From assembly GCF_030814215.1 (NCBI RefSeq), contig NZ_JAUSUT010000001.1, positions 5,084,001-5,148,000 on the forward strand: DNA of 64,000 nucleotides, in the 5' to 3' direction. Source of the DNA: Amycolatopsis thermophila (GTDB lineage Bacteria; Actinomycetota; Actinomycetes; Mycobacteriales; Pseudonocardiaceae). Positions 52,620 through 61,902 of this stretch are shown piece after piece (within the stretch, counting starts at the first letter, position 1; every line of letters begins with the position of its first letter). Under the pieces are notes generated by a model, which worked only from the letters and a program-made list of their open reading frames with translations, was not told where the DNA came from and searched no databases. The translations under genes were made by a program, and so were the position numbers.

Positions 52620-53774
52620 TCACTCCGCGGTGGGCGCGGCGACCGGGATGTCGTTCGTGGCGGCCCAGGTGGCGATGTCCTGCCGCTCGATCGCCGCGGC
52701 CATCAGGTCCGGGAACACCTCCGGCGTGCACGCGAACGCCGGGATGCCCAGCGCGGCCAGAGCGGCCGCGGTGTCGTGGTCGTAGGCCGGGGCGCCGTCG
52801 TCGCTCAGCGCCAGCAGACAGATCACCTGCACCCCGTCGGCCCGCAGCGCCTGCGCCCGCCGCAGCATCTCCTCCTCGTCGCCGCCCTCGAACAGGTCGC
52901 TGATCAGCACGAGCACCGTGTCCCGCGGCGAGTCGATCCGGCTCTGGCAGTACGCCAGCGCCGCGTTGATGTCCGTACCGCCCCCCAGCTGCACCCCGAA
53001 CAGCAGCTCCACCGGATCGGACACCGAGTCCGTCAGGTCGGCGACCGCGGTGTCGAACGCGATGACCTGCGTGCGCAGCGACCGGATCGACGCCAGGACC
53101 GCGCCGAACACGCTCGCGTACACCACGGAAGCCGCCATCGACCCGCTCTGGTCCAGGCACAGCACGATCCGCCTGCTCACGCTCGGCAGGCGGCGGCCGA
53201 ACCCGACGAGCCGTTCCGGCACCACCGTGCGCTGGTCCGGCTGGTAGTGCTTGAGGTTCGCCAGGATAGTGCGGTTCCAGTCGATGTCGCTGTGCCGCGG
53301 CCGGCGCGTGCGGTGGGCGCGGTGCAGCGCGCCGGCGACGGCCTGGCGGGTCGGCTGGGCGAGCCGCTTCTCCAGGTCCTCCACCACCCGCCGGACCACC
53401 GCCCGCGCGGTGTCCCGCGACCGCTCCGGGATGGCCCGGTTGAGCGACAGCAGCGTGCCGACCAGGTGCACGTCCGGCTGCACCGACTCCAGCAGTTCCG
53501 GTTCCAGCAGCAGTTCGCGCAGGCCGAGGCGGTCGATCGCGTCGCGCTGCATGACCTGCACGACCGAACTGGGGAAGTAGCCGCGGATGTCGCCCAGCCA
53601 CCGCGCGACCCGCGGCGACGAACCGGCCAGGCCCCCGCGCCGGTCCTCGCCCTTGTCGTACAACGCGGCCAGTGTCGCGTCCCGCTTGGCGTCCACACCG
53701 GACAGTGTCGTGCCGGTGCCGTCGGCGTCCCCGCCGCCGAGGATCATCCGCCAGCGGCGCAACCGCTCGCTCAT
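52620..53774 (-). CDS. VWA-domain protein of a MoxR/VWA module
   Basis: A 384-residue protein. About 200 helical, Arg-rich residues (including SSVVQVMQRDAIDRLGLREL) precede a von Willebrand A domain whose metal site begins D208-x-S210-x-S212 (CLDQSGSM). QLGGGTDINAAL supplies the MIDAS threonine region and LVLISDLFEGGDEEE the later Asp. VWA proteins act as substrate adaptors or activation partners for MoxR AAA ATPases. It is the last gene of a five-gene chain, overlapping DUF5682 by 4 bp. Confidence 0.85.
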   Translation of the reverse strand: MSERLRRWRMILGGGDADGTGTTLSGVDAKRDATLAALYDKGEDRRGGLAGSSPRVARWLGDIRGYFPSSVVQVMQRDAIDRLGLRELLLEPELLESVQPDVHLVGTLLSLNRAIPERSRDTARAVVRRVVEDLEKRLAQPTRQAVAGALHRAHRTRRPRHSDIDWNRTILANLKHYQPDQRTVVPERLVGFGRRLPSVSRRIVLCLDQSGSMAASVVYASVFGAVLASIRSLRTQVIAFDTAVADLTDSVSDPVELLFGVQLGGGTDINAALAYCQSRIDSPRDTVLVLISDLFEGGDEEEMLRRAQALRADGVQVICLLALSDDGAPAYDHDTAAALAALGIPAFACTPEVFPDLMAAAIERQDIATWAATNDIPVAAPTAE

Positions 53775-55966
53775 CGCAACAGCTCCAGGATCCGGGGCAC
53801 CACGAGCGACGCGCGTTCGTGGTCCAGCGTCACATCGGCCGCGCGCGGCCCGGCGGCGCCGTCGCCGCGGTCGAGGCGGGCGACCCGCTGCCCGATGTCG
53901 CGCCGCTCGGCGGCGGGGAACTCCGCGAACGTCCGCCGCAGCAGCGGGAGCAGGCGGTCGAACACCTCCCCGTCCACCCCGGTGGCCCACCGGTCGACGA
54001 TCTCCAGCAGCTCCGGCTCGTGCACCAGCAACGCGGCCTCGCCGGACAGGAAACCCTCCAGCCAGCCCGCCGATCCGGTCGTGTCCGCGGCCGGCGACAA
54101 CTGGCGGGACAGCCGTCCGGCCGCGTCGGCCACGTCCAGCAACCCCGCGTCGAGCAGCAGCCGCACCGCGCGGCCCGCGATGAGCCCGGGCACGCCCGTC
54201 CGGTCGGCGACCGACCGCAGCGCGCCGTACCAGACCTCGCGCAGCCCGGCCTGGTCGAGCAGGCCGATGCCGCGCTGCACGCCGTCGAGGAGCCGTCGCA
54301 CGTCCCGGCCCGCGTCCTCGTCCAGGCCGGCGCAGGCGCCGGGCAGGCCGACCGCGATGCGGGTGACGACACCGGTCAGCACCCGCTGCACCAGTTCGGT
54401 GTCGGCGCGGCGCACGTTGCCGTAGCGGCGGACCCGGGCCATCGGCTCGACCGCGGCCATCAGCCGGGTGATGTCGTGCTGCCGGGCCGCCCGCTCGTCG
54501 AGCGCGGCGAGCACCGCGGCCAGCGCCGCGGGCAGGTCGGCGGTCAGCGTGTGCTCGACCAGCTCGCTCAGCTCGGCGATGTCGGCCCCGGCGGCGCGCT
54601 GGGTGACGACCGCGGTGGCGGCCGAGGAGATCGTGGTGCCGTAGCCGCTGGCTTCGATGAGCGCGACCTCCAGCTCCGGCCGCCACTCCAGCGTCCACGA
54701 CTCGCGGAACGTGCCGCGGGTGCGGGCGGTCTCCGCCGGTTCACCCCACGGCACGTCGAGCAGCAGCAGCCGGTGCAGGAGCTTGCTGCGTTCCCGGTGC
54801 GAGGGCGTGCGCAGGTCCAGGTCGAGCTGCTGCTCGGCCGCGCTCTGCTTGAGCCGCAGCCGTTTCCGGGTCGCGGCGAGGTCCATCGCCAGCGGCACCC
54901 GTGGCGTGTCGCGGGGAACGCGGCCGAGGATGTCGCCGACCAGCAAGCGGCGCGCGATCAGCCGCATCGGCACGTCCGAACCGCCGCACAGCACGGCCCG
55001 GCAGGCCTCGAGCACCTCGGCCAGCCCCGGGTGCGGGCGGTCGCGCAGCACGGCGAGCGTGTCGGCGAGGCGGACCGCTTCGATCACCGCCGCCGGTGAC
55101 ACGTCGTGCTGCTCGCCGCGCAGCAGCTGCGCCACCCGGACCAGCCAGCGTCCCACCACCTCGTCCGGCGTGGTGAACAGGTGGTGGTACCAGCCGGGCG
55201 AGGAGATCCCGGCGCCGTAGCCGCTCATCCGCGCGAGCCGCGAGGAGGTCCAGGGCACCCAGGTCGCCGCGACCTTGGTGGTGGGCAGGCCCTTGAGCAG
55301 CCGGTTGTCCGCGGCCTGGGTCGGGAACGCCGAGGGCACCAGGACCGGGGCGTGCCACGCGCCGCACACCACGGCGATCGTGGCGGCGTCCCCGCGCAGC
55401 ACTGACCGCAGCACCCGCCGCATCGCGGCCTCGCGCCGTTGCGTGCCCAGGTCGGGCACGTGCCCTTCGCGGAGCGCGGCCATCGCGTCGCGCACGGCGT
55501 CGAAGACGTCGAGACCGTGGTAGCGCAGCTCGACCGCGTCCTCCCACCAGCGTTCCGGGTCGTCGTACCCGGCGGCCTCGGCGAGCGTGGCGATGGGGTC
55601 CAGCGGCGGCTCGGCGTCCGGGCCGCCGTGTTCGGCGTCGTCGCGGGCCGCGAGGGCGACGGTGGCGGGCAGGTCGAGGAACCGGACCTCGCGCTCGTGC
55701 TCCAGCGCCCAGCGCAGAGCCACCCACTCCGGGGAGAACACGGCCATCGGGTAGAACGCGGCGGTGGCCGGTTCGGCGACCGCGTACACCAGCCCGGCGA
55801 CCGGCGGCCGCATCCCCGCCGCGGCGGCCAGCGGCGCGACCGCGTCCAGTTCCGGCGGGCCCTCGATGAGCACGACCTCCGGGTCGAGGTGGGCGAGCGC
55901 GGTCGCCACGGCGCGGGCGGAACCCGGGCCGTGGTGGCGGATGCCCAGGACGTGGACCCGGCTCAC
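53771..55966 (-). CDS. DUF5682 family protein
   Basis: A 731-residue protein of unknown function starting at GTG 55966. Its N-terminus VHVLGIRHHGPGSARAVATA and the nearby VVLIEGPPELDAVAPL resemble the motif layout (His-containing loop, then an acidic EGP) of the TraB/EreA/ChaN-like hydrolase group, which I regard as a possible relation only. IAVVCGAWHAPVLVPSA is a further conserved patch. The C-terminal 400 residues are mostly helical. It overlaps both neighbours by 4 bp, so it should be made in fixed ratio with the MoxR ATPase and VWA protein. Confidence 0.82.
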   Translation of the reverse strand: MSRVHVLGIRHHGPGSARAVATALAHLDPEVVLIEGPPELDAVAPLAAAAGMRPPVAGLVYAVAEPATAAFYPMAVFSPEWVALRWALEHEREVRFLDLPATVALAARDDAEHGGPDAEPPLDPIATLAEAAGYDDPERWWEDAVELRYHGLDVFDAVRDAMAALREGHVPDLGTQRREAAMRRVLRSVLRGDAATIAVVCGAWHAPVLVPSAFPTQAADNRLLKGLPTTKVAATWVPWTSSRLARMSGYGAGISSPGWYHHLFTTPDEVVGRWLVRVAQLLRGEQHDVSPAAVIEAVRLADTLAVLRDRPHPGLAEVLEACRAVLCGGSDVPMRLIARRLLVGDILGRVPRDTPRVPLAMDLAATRKRLRLKQSAAEQQLDLDLRTPSHRERSKLLHRLLLLDVPWGEPAETARTRGTFRESWTLEWRPELEVALIEASGYGTTISSAATAVVTQRAAGADIAELSELVEHTLTADLPAALAAVLAALDERAARQHDITRLMAAVEPMARVRRYGNVRRADTELVQRVLTGVVTRIAVGLPGACAGLDEDAGRDVRRLLDGVQRGIGLLDQAGLREVWYGALRSVADRTGVPGLIAGRAVRLLLDAGLLDVADAAGRLSRQLSPAADTTGSAGWLEGFLSGEAALLVHEPELLEIVDRWATGVDGEVFDRLLPLLRRTFAEFPAAERRDIGQRVARLDRGDGAAGPRAADVTLDHERASLVVPRILELLR

Positions 55967-57042
55967 ACCAGTTCCCGGCACGCGCGGTAGAGGTCCGACC
56001 AGGGCTTGCGCTCGCGGACCACGGTCTCCAGGTACTCCTGCCAGACGATCCGGTCCTGCACCGGGTCCTTGACCACCGCGCCGTGCAGGCCGGCCGCCAC
56101 GTCGTCGGCCCGCACCACACCGTCGCCGAAGTGCGTGGCCAGCGCGATGCCGTTGGTCACCACGGAGATCGCTTCGGCGGTGGACAGGCTGCCGGACGGC
56201 GACTTGATCTTCGTGCGTCCGTCGCCGGTCACCCCGTCCCGCAGCTCGCGGAACACCGTCACCACCCGGCGGATCTCGTCGACGTCCTCCGCGGCGGCCG
56301 GCAGCCGCAGGGACTCGCCCAGCTGCCGCACCCGCAACCGGACGATCGCCACTTCTGACTCGGTGTCGCCGGGCAGCGGCAGCACCACGACGTTGAACCG
56401 GCGCTTGAGCGCGGCGGAGAGGTCGTTGACGCCGCGGTCGCGGTCGTTCGCGGTGGCGATCACGTTGAACCCGGGCCTGGCCTGGACCTCGCTGTCCAGC
56501 TCGGGGATCGGCAGCGTCTTCTCGCTGAGGATCGTGATCAGCGCGTCCTGCACGTCCGAGGGGATGCGGGTCAGTTCCTCGATCCGCGCGATGCCGCCGG
56601 TCTCCATCGCGCGCAGCACGGGGCTGGCGACCATGGCCTTCGGCGACGGGCCTTCGGCGAGCAGGCGGGCGTAGTTCCAGCCGTAGCGGATGGACTCCTC
56701 GGCCGTACCGGAGGTGCCCTGCACCAGCTGCGTCGAATCGCCGGAGATCGCGGCGGCCAGGTGCTCGGACAGCCAGGTCTTCGCCGTGCCCGGCACGCCC
56801 AGCAGGAGCAGCGCGCGGTCGGTGGCCAGCGTCGCGATGGCGACCTCGACCAGCCGCCGCGACCCGAGGTACTTCGGCGTGATCGGCGTGCCGTCCGGGG
56901 CCTCGCCGCCCAGGACGTAGGTCGCGACCGCCCACGGCGACAGCTTCCAGTGCGGCGGACGTGGCCGGTCGTCGGACTTCGCGAGCGCGGTCAGCTCGTC
57001 GGCGTGCTGCTGTTCGGCGTGTGCTCTCAGCACGTCGGTCAT
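55963..57042 (-). CDS. MoxR-family AAA+ ATPase
   Basis: A 359-residue AAA+ ATPase. Walker A is GVPGTAKT at 82-89; Walker B reads IARIEELTRIP, with Glu where Asp is usual; sensor 1 is FNVIATANDRDRGVNDLSAA; the arginine-finger region is LKRRFNVVVLPLPGD. MoxR proteins are ring-forming chaperone-like ATPases that activate or insert cofactors into partner proteins together with VWA proteins. The VWA protein is encoded two genes downstream. Start ATG 57042 overlaps the DUF5691 stop; the stop overlaps the DUF5682 start. Confidence 0.88.
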   Translation of the reverse strand: MTDVLRAHAEQQHADELTALAKSDDRPRPPHWKLSPWAVATYVLGGEAPDGTPITPKYLGSRRLVEVAIATLATDRALLLLGVPGTAKTWLSEHLAAAISGDSTQLVQGTSGTAEESIRYGWNYARLLAEGPSPKAMVASPVLRAMETGGIARIEELTRIPSDVQDALITILSEKTLPIPELDSEVQARPGFNVIATANDRDRGVNDLSAALKRRFNVVVLPLPGDTESEVAIVRLRVRQLGESLRLPAAAEDVDEIRRVVTVFRELRDGVTGDGRTKIKSPSGSLSTAEAISVVTNGIALATHFGDGVVRADDVAAGLHGAVVKDPVQDRIVWQEYLETVVRERKPWSDLYRACRELV

Positions 57043-58448
57043 TCGAACTCCTGCAGGATGGTCGAGCGGATGGTCAGCGCGTGGGCGATGCCGCGCAAGG
57101 TGCGGGCGGTCGCCTTCTGGTCCTTGGCGGGGGCGAGCAGCCACGCTTCGAGGGCCGGCAGCGCGGCGGGGTGCAGGTGTTCGGCCAGCGCCCGCGCGGC
57201 GAGCCGCAGGACGGCGTCGGCCTTGCCGGCGCGCAGCCGTTCGACGATGCCGGCGGAGAACCCGGGTGGCCACGGGCCCGGCGCGGCGGCGAGCAGGGCG
57301 CCGAAGCGGGCGTCGAGCTTGCGCTGCCGGCTCAGGACCTCGGCGGCGGCCTCCGGGGTGAGCGCGGCGACCAGCTCCGGGGTGGGCTGGTGGCGGGCGA
57401 GCGCGGCCAGCCAGTCCGGGTTCCGCTGGCGCAGCGCGGCTTTCGTCCAGCCGAGGAGCACGTCGCGGTCCGCGGTGCCGACGAGCCCGATGTCCCAGGT
57501 GCACAGCGGGGTCGCGGCCAGTAGCCGGATGAGCCGGGACGCGCCGCGGCCCAGGCCGGGCTCGCGGTGGTCGGTCAGGCCGTCGCGGCGGGCCGCGGCG
57601 TCGGGTTCGCCGGGCAGCTCGAACGTGCCGTCCGGCCTGCTCAGCGCGCGGGCCCGGGCGGCCATCCGGCGCGCGCGGGCCGAGCCGGGCAGGCGGTCGA
57701 GCAGTGCGGCGGCGGCCGCCCGGACGGTCGCCGCCCGGTCGTCGAGGGCCTGTTCGAGCAGCGGTTCGTCGTCGCCGCACAGTCCGGTGTGGAGGGTGTC
57801 GAGGAACGCCGCGCGGGTGGCCGCCTGCTCCTGGGACCAGGTCTGTTCGACCAGGGCGCGGGCCCGTGCCGGGTCGGTCGCGCGCAGGTCGGCGAGCAGG
57901 GCCAGCCGCTCGGCGCGGGTCCCCGTCGTGAACCTCTCGGCCACCTCCTCCGGGCGGAGCGCCTTCGCCCAGTGCCACGCCGGGTTGTGCTGGGCGAGCC
58001 AGGTGCCGCGCGGGCCGATGACCTCCTTCACCAGCGGCCGGCTCGCGCTGTCGAGCGTGCCGAACCGGAGCAGCTCCGGCAGCAGCCGGTGGGGCGGGCG
58101 GCGGCCGGTGTCGCGCGCGGCGGTGAGCCAGTCCACGGTGAGCGGTTCGGTGCCGACCTCCAGGCGGATGCCCCGGGTGAGCAGCAGTTCCAGGATCTGC
58201 GCCGCGGCCGCCGTGCACTCCGGGCGGTCGTCGGGGTCCGCGGGCGCGGGCGGGGTGCCGCGCCAGGTGGGCGGGGTCCAGCCGGCGCGCCGGTAGCCGG
58301 CGGCGAGGGCGGCCGCGGCCAGGAGCGCGGCTTCGGGCGTGTCCGCCTCCAGCTGATCGGCGCCTTCGACGGCGAGGTCGCCGAGGCGGAAGGGGCGGCG
58401 GCCGGTGCCCACGAGCGCCGCGCCGAGCAGGTCCTCCCAGGCGTTCAC
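57039..58448 (-). CDS. DUF5691 family protein
   Basis: A 469-residue protein of unknown function starting at GTG 58448 (NAWEDLLGAALVGTGRRPFR). It is almost wholly helical, Ala/Leu/Arg-rich, with HEAT-like spacing of helices (RAALVEQ-type segments, EPLLEQALDDRAATVRAAAA, PGSARARRMAARARAL), so it may be a scaffold. No catalytic motif is seen. It sits between the SWIM-protein gene and the MoxR gene with 4-bp overlaps on both sides. Confidence 0.82.
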   Translation of the reverse strand: MNAWEDLLGAALVGTGRRPFRLGDLAVEGADQLEADTPEAALLAAAALAAGYRRAGWTPPTWRGTPPAPADPDDRPECTAAAAQILELLLTRGIRLEVGTEPLTVDWLTAARDTGRRPPHRLLPELLRFGTLDSASRPLVKEVIGPRGTWLAQHNPAWHWAKALRPEEVAERFTTGTRAERLALLADLRATDPARARALVEQTWSQEQAATRAAFLDTLHTGLCGDDEPLLEQALDDRAATVRAAAAALLDRLPGSARARRMAARARALSRPDGTFELPGEPDAAARRDGLTDHREPGLGRGASRLIRLLAATPLCTWDIGLVGTADRDVLLGWTKAALRQRNPDWLAALARHQPTPELVAALTPEAAAEVLSRQRKLDARFGALLAAAPGPWPPGFSAGIVERLRAGKADAVLRLAARALAEHLHPAALPALEAWLLAPAKDQKATARTLRGIAHALTIRSTILQEFE

Positions 58449-59731
58449 ACCGCCACCAGCCGGTCGCCGACCACGACGCTGAGGGGGTGCAGGCGCTCGT
58501 CGATCCACTCGCCGAACACCGCGGCCGGGTGGCCGCCGGAGGCGGCGAGCAGCTGCCAGATGTCCGTGCCCGGCGCCAGGGTCAGCGCCGCGCCGTCGCG
58601 GTCGACGAGCAGCGGCGGATCACCGGGGACGACCGTCATCGCGTCCAGGGCCAGCGGGATCCGGCGCAGCCACGGGTTGCCGGCCAGCCAGCGGGCGGCC
58701 TGTCCCAGTGCGGTGCGGACGTCGGTGGCGTGCGGCAGGCCCGCGCCCTGGGTGACTTTGTGCTCGTCACCGGTGAGCAGCGCCCGCCGCGGCTGCCCGC
58801 CGGGGTAGCGGGCGATCTCACCGTCCACAACGGACCCGAGGACGTGCGCCACCTTGAGCGCCTGGCCCGCCGCCGCGAAGTCCAGCAGCACCACGGTCTC
58901 GCCGGTTCGCTCGCCGTGCAGCCACGTGCGCTGGGACAGCAGGCGCTCGTCCTCGTCCCGGCTCAGGCCGACGACCTGCCACCGGTCGGCCACCCGGTCA
59001 CCGATCTCGTCGCGGCGGCGCGGCCAGCCCAGCACCGTCCGCAGGTCGCCCAGTGCGGCCTCGTCCAGCTCCGCGCGGCGCCGCCAGGCCCGAACCGCCA
59101 GGTACCAGCGGCCCAGCTCGCCGAGCAGGTGCGGCGCCCAGTCGGGGCGGGCCAGCACCTCGCTGCCCGCCGCGCGGACCCGGTCGGCGAGCCCGGGCAG
59201 CTGCGCGTCGACCAGGCGGGCGGCGGCGGTGTCCCAGAACCCCGGCGGCTGGCGGCGCGCGGTGGCCAGGCCCTGCCGGACGAGGTCGTGCAGCCACAGC
59301 TCGAAGTCGTCGATGCCGGCCGACATGAGCGCTTCCCGCTCGGCCAGCCGCCTGGCCTGCGCCTCGGGATCGGGCGCGGCGCGCGTGGCGGTGGGGGTGG
59401 CGCCCCGCCCGGCCCAGGCGGCGGCGAACGGCTCGGCCTGGTCGAGGTCGGCGACCGAGCCGTCGTTGGCCGCCCACATCAGCAGCAGCGCCAGACCGTG
59501 CTTGCAGGGCACCTTGCGGCTGGGGCAGGTGCAGCGGAAGGCGGGCTCGGTGAGGTCGACGGTCACCTGGTAGGGCGCGCGGGCGCTGCCCTGGCACTTG
59601 CCCCAGACGAGCGTCGCGGTGCTGCCGAGGTCCGACCACGTGCGCGGGCCGGCGAGCCCGCGGGCGGCCCTGGCGGACCCGGCGTCGGGCGCGAGCGCCA
59701 GCACGCGGGCCACCGTCCACCGCGATCCCAA
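58445..59731 (-). CDS. SWIM zinc-finger protein
   Basis: A 428-residue protein with an N-terminal SWIM zinc finger of the CxCx(n)CxH type, FRCTCPSRKVPCKHGLAL, at about residues 66-83; SWIM domains bind nucleic acid or protein. The rest is helical and beta-rich with no known enzyme motif (ARRQPPGFWDTAAARLVDAQ, RRDEIGDRVADRWQVVGLSR, then QRTWLHGERTGETVVLLDFA). The start is TTG 59731 behind cacgagg. It is the first gene of the five-gene MoxR/VWA chain. Confidence 0.82.
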   Translation of the reverse strand: MGSRWTVARVLALAPDAGSARAARGLAGPRTWSDLGSTATLVWGKCQGSARAPYQVTVDLTEPAFRCTCPSRKVPCKHGLALLLMWAANDGSVADLDQAEPFAAAWAGRGATPTATRAAPDPEAQARRLAEREALMSAGIDDFELWLHDLVRQGLATARRQPPGFWDTAAARLVDAQLPGLADRVRAAGSEVLARPDWAPHLLGELGRWYLAVRAWRRRAELDEAALGDLRTVLGWPRRRDEIGDRVADRWQVVGLSRDEDERLLSQRTWLHGERTGETVVLLDFAAAGQALKVAHVLGSVVDGEIARYPGGQPRRALLTGDEHKVTQGAGLPHATDVRTALGQAARWLAGNPWLRRIPLALDAMTVVPGDPPLLVDRDGAALTLAPGTDIWQLLAASGGHPAAVFGEWIDERLHPLSVVVGDRLVAV

Positions 59732-59842
59732 ACCTCGTGCCCCTTCCCGTGCCGCCGGTGACCAGCCTATCCGGCCCCCGGCCGGCCGCCCTCGCTCCCG
59801 GCGCCCGGCGGCCCTCGCGGCGGGGACCGCCGGGGCCGGTGG

Positions 59843-60469
59843 TCAGGCCATCTCAGGAGCGCGCAGGTGGGCCAGCGCGAGCTCGAACTCGGCCACCTCG
59901 AGGATCTCCAGCCCGGCCTCCGACGCGGCCTGGGAACGCAGCGCGTCCGCCCGGTTGCGGGTCGCGGCCATCGTCTCGGGGCTCGCGTACGTCACCGACG
60001 ACACCGCGATCCCGCCCTCGCGGTCGAGCATCAGGCTCGCGCTGCAGAAGCCGTCCAGCCGCGACAGCTCGGGCAGCAGGCCCAGCCGGTAGGTGTCCAG
60101 GGCTCGCTCCAGCTGGTCGAAGCGGGTCCAGGTCACCCGGCAGCACGCGCCGTCCGGGGCGGGGTGCTCGCGGTGCAGCACCGCGATCTCCCACTCGTCG
60201 ACCTGGGCCCGGTTGCCGCCCATCACCTCCGCCGCGTGGTCCCGGATCGGCCGGACCCGCTCGGCGCTGGCGGCCATCGCCTCCGCCGACTCCCACGAGC
60301 TGGTGGCGATGCAGCGCCCGGAACCGCGGTCGACCAGTACCGACAACCCGACGCACCCGGGCATGGTCAGCAGTTCCGGCATCACCTCGTCCCGCAGGTG
60401 CGCGACTCCGGCGTCGATGGTGTCCAGATGGGCCTGCACCGTGGTGGAACGCGCGTACACGCCTCCCAC
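59843..60469 (-). CDS. Tandem ABM-domain (antibiotic biosynthesis monooxygenase-like) protein
   Basis: A 208-residue protein made of two ferredoxin-like alpha-beta barrel repeats. The first is around MPELLTMPGCVGLSVLVDRG with CIATSSWESAEAMAAS; the second is around LLPELSRLDGFCSASLMLDR with SSVTYASPETMAATRN. Such dimeric-barrel proteins include monooxygenases, heme-degrading enzymes and stress-response proteins. The start is GTG behind ggagagggg. It is divergent from the sensor kinase gene. Confidence 0.78.
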   Translation of the reverse strand: MGGVYARSTTVQAHLDTIDAGVAHLRDEVMPELLTMPGCVGLSVLVDRGSGRCIATSSWESAEAMAASAERVRPIRDHAAEVMGGNRAQVDEWEIAVLHREHPAPDGACCRVTWTRFDQLERALDTYRLGLLPELSRLDGFCSASLMLDREGGIAVSSVTYASPETMAATRNRADALRSQAASEAGLEILEVAEFELALAHLRAPEMA

Positions 60470-60594
60470 CCCCTCTCCGGTCGAGGCGGCGTCCCGGCGG
60501 CGCCGCCGGTCGCCCTACACCTTGCGCCGCCGGGGAAGCGGCCGCAACCGGACTTCACGTGGCCCCGTTCGGGACGGGCGTTACGGTGAAGCGC

Positions 60595-61902
60595 ATGGAG
60601 CAGGAACCGGACTGGGGGCGGTGGCAGCGGCCCGCTCCGACGCCACGGCAGCAGCGGCACGACGTGGCGCTCATGCTCCTCGTCCTGCTCGTCGCGGCCG
60701 GGATGACGCTGCTGATCACCAGCATCGGCACGGTCGCGATCGGGTCGGCCCCCTCGTTGACCGAGCAGCTGGCCTGGACCGCGGGCCTCACCGTGCCGCT
60801 GGCGCTGCGGCGCCGGTTCCCGCTGGTCGTGCTGGCGGTCGTCGGCGCGCTGTTCATCGCGGCCCAGATGCGGCAGATCGGCGACGGGTTCATGCCCTCG
60901 GTCGTGCTGTTCCTGGCCATCTACAGCGCGGGTGCGTGGGCCCGCCACCGGGCACGGGCGCGGTGGGCGCGCGTCGCGGTGATCGTGGCGATGTTCGCCT
61001 GGCTGGGCATCGGGCTCGTGCGGTACGCGGTCGCGCCCGGGCACCCGCCGAACGCGGCCGGGCCGCTGGACCCGCTGGTGGCGACCGTGCTCTACCAGAT
61101 CGTGTTCAACCTGATGTTCTTCCTGTCGGCCTACTTCTTCGGCGACCTGGCGTGGCGGTCGGCCCGCGGGCGGGCCGAGCTCACGCGCCGCGCCGAGCAA
61201 TTGCGGGCCTCGCAGGAGCAGAACGCGCGCGGCGCGATCGTCGCCGAGCGCGTGCGGATCGCCCGCGACCTGCACGACGTCGTCGCCCACCACGTGTCGG
61301 TGATGGGCATCCAGGCCTCCGCCGCCCGGCGGGTGCTCGACCGGGACCGCGAGCTGGCCGGCTCGGCCCTGCGCACCGTCGAGGACACCGCGCGCACCGC
61401 GATCAGCGAGCTGCGGGGGCTGCTCGGCGTGCTGCGCGCCGAGCCGGACGCCGAGGGGCGGCCGGATGCCGGGCACCAGGCCTCTCCGGGGCTGGCGCAG
61501 CTGCCCGCCCTGGCCGCGGCCACCCGGTCCGCGGGCCTGGACGTGCACTACGGCGAGTACGGCGATCCCCGGCCGGTGCCGGACAGCGTCGCGATGACCG
61601 CCTACCGCATCGCCCAGGAGGCGTTGACGAACGTGGTCAAGCACTCCGGCGCGCGCTCGGCGCAGCTGCGGGTCCGGTTCCTGGAAGCCGGCCTGGAGAT
61701 CGAGGTCTCCGACGACGGTCGCGGCTGCGGGGGCGACTCGACGCCGGCGGGGTTCGGCCTGCGCGGCATGCGGGAGCGGGTCGCCGTGCACGGCGGCGAG
61801 CTCGAGGCCGGGCCCCGCCGCGACGGCGGTTTCCTGGTGCGCGCGAGCCTGCCGGCACCGCGACCGGCCACTTCGGACAGTGCGGAGCTGCCGGTCCCAT
61901 GA
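60595..61902 (+). CDS. NarL-type sensor histidine kinase
   Basis: A 435-residue membrane kinase. Four to six hydrophobic helices occupy residues 20-180 (LMLLVLLVAAGMTLLITSIG and later). HisKA_3 has the phosphorylated His227 in RDLHDVVAHHVSVMG, and HATPase_c has AYRIAQEALTNVVKHS, DDGRGCGG and GFGLRGMRERV. With no extracytoplasmic domain it probably senses within the membrane, as kinases that monitor envelope stress or export do. It overlaps the response regulator gene by 4 bp. Confidence 0.9.
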   Translation: MEQEPDWGRWQRPAPTPRQQRHDVALMLLVLLVAAGMTLLITSIGTVAIGSAPSLTEQLAWTAGLTVPLALRRRFPLVVLAVVGALFIAAQMRQIGDGFMPSVVLFLAIYSAGAWARHRARARWARVAVIVAMFAWLGIGLVRYAVAPGHPPNAAGPLDPLVATVLYQIVFNLMFFLSAYFFGDLAWRSARGRAELTRRAEQLRASQEQNARGAIVAERVRIARDLHDVVAHHVSVMGIQASAARRVLDRDRELAGSALRTVEDTARTAISELRGLLGVLRAEPDAEGRPDAGHQASPGLAQLPALAAATRSAGLDVHYGEYGDPRPVPDSVAMTAYRIAQEALTNVVKHSGARSAQLRVRFLEAGLEIEVSDDGRGCGGDSTPAGFGLRGMRERVAVHGGELEAGPRRDGGFLVRASLPAPRPATSDSAELPVP

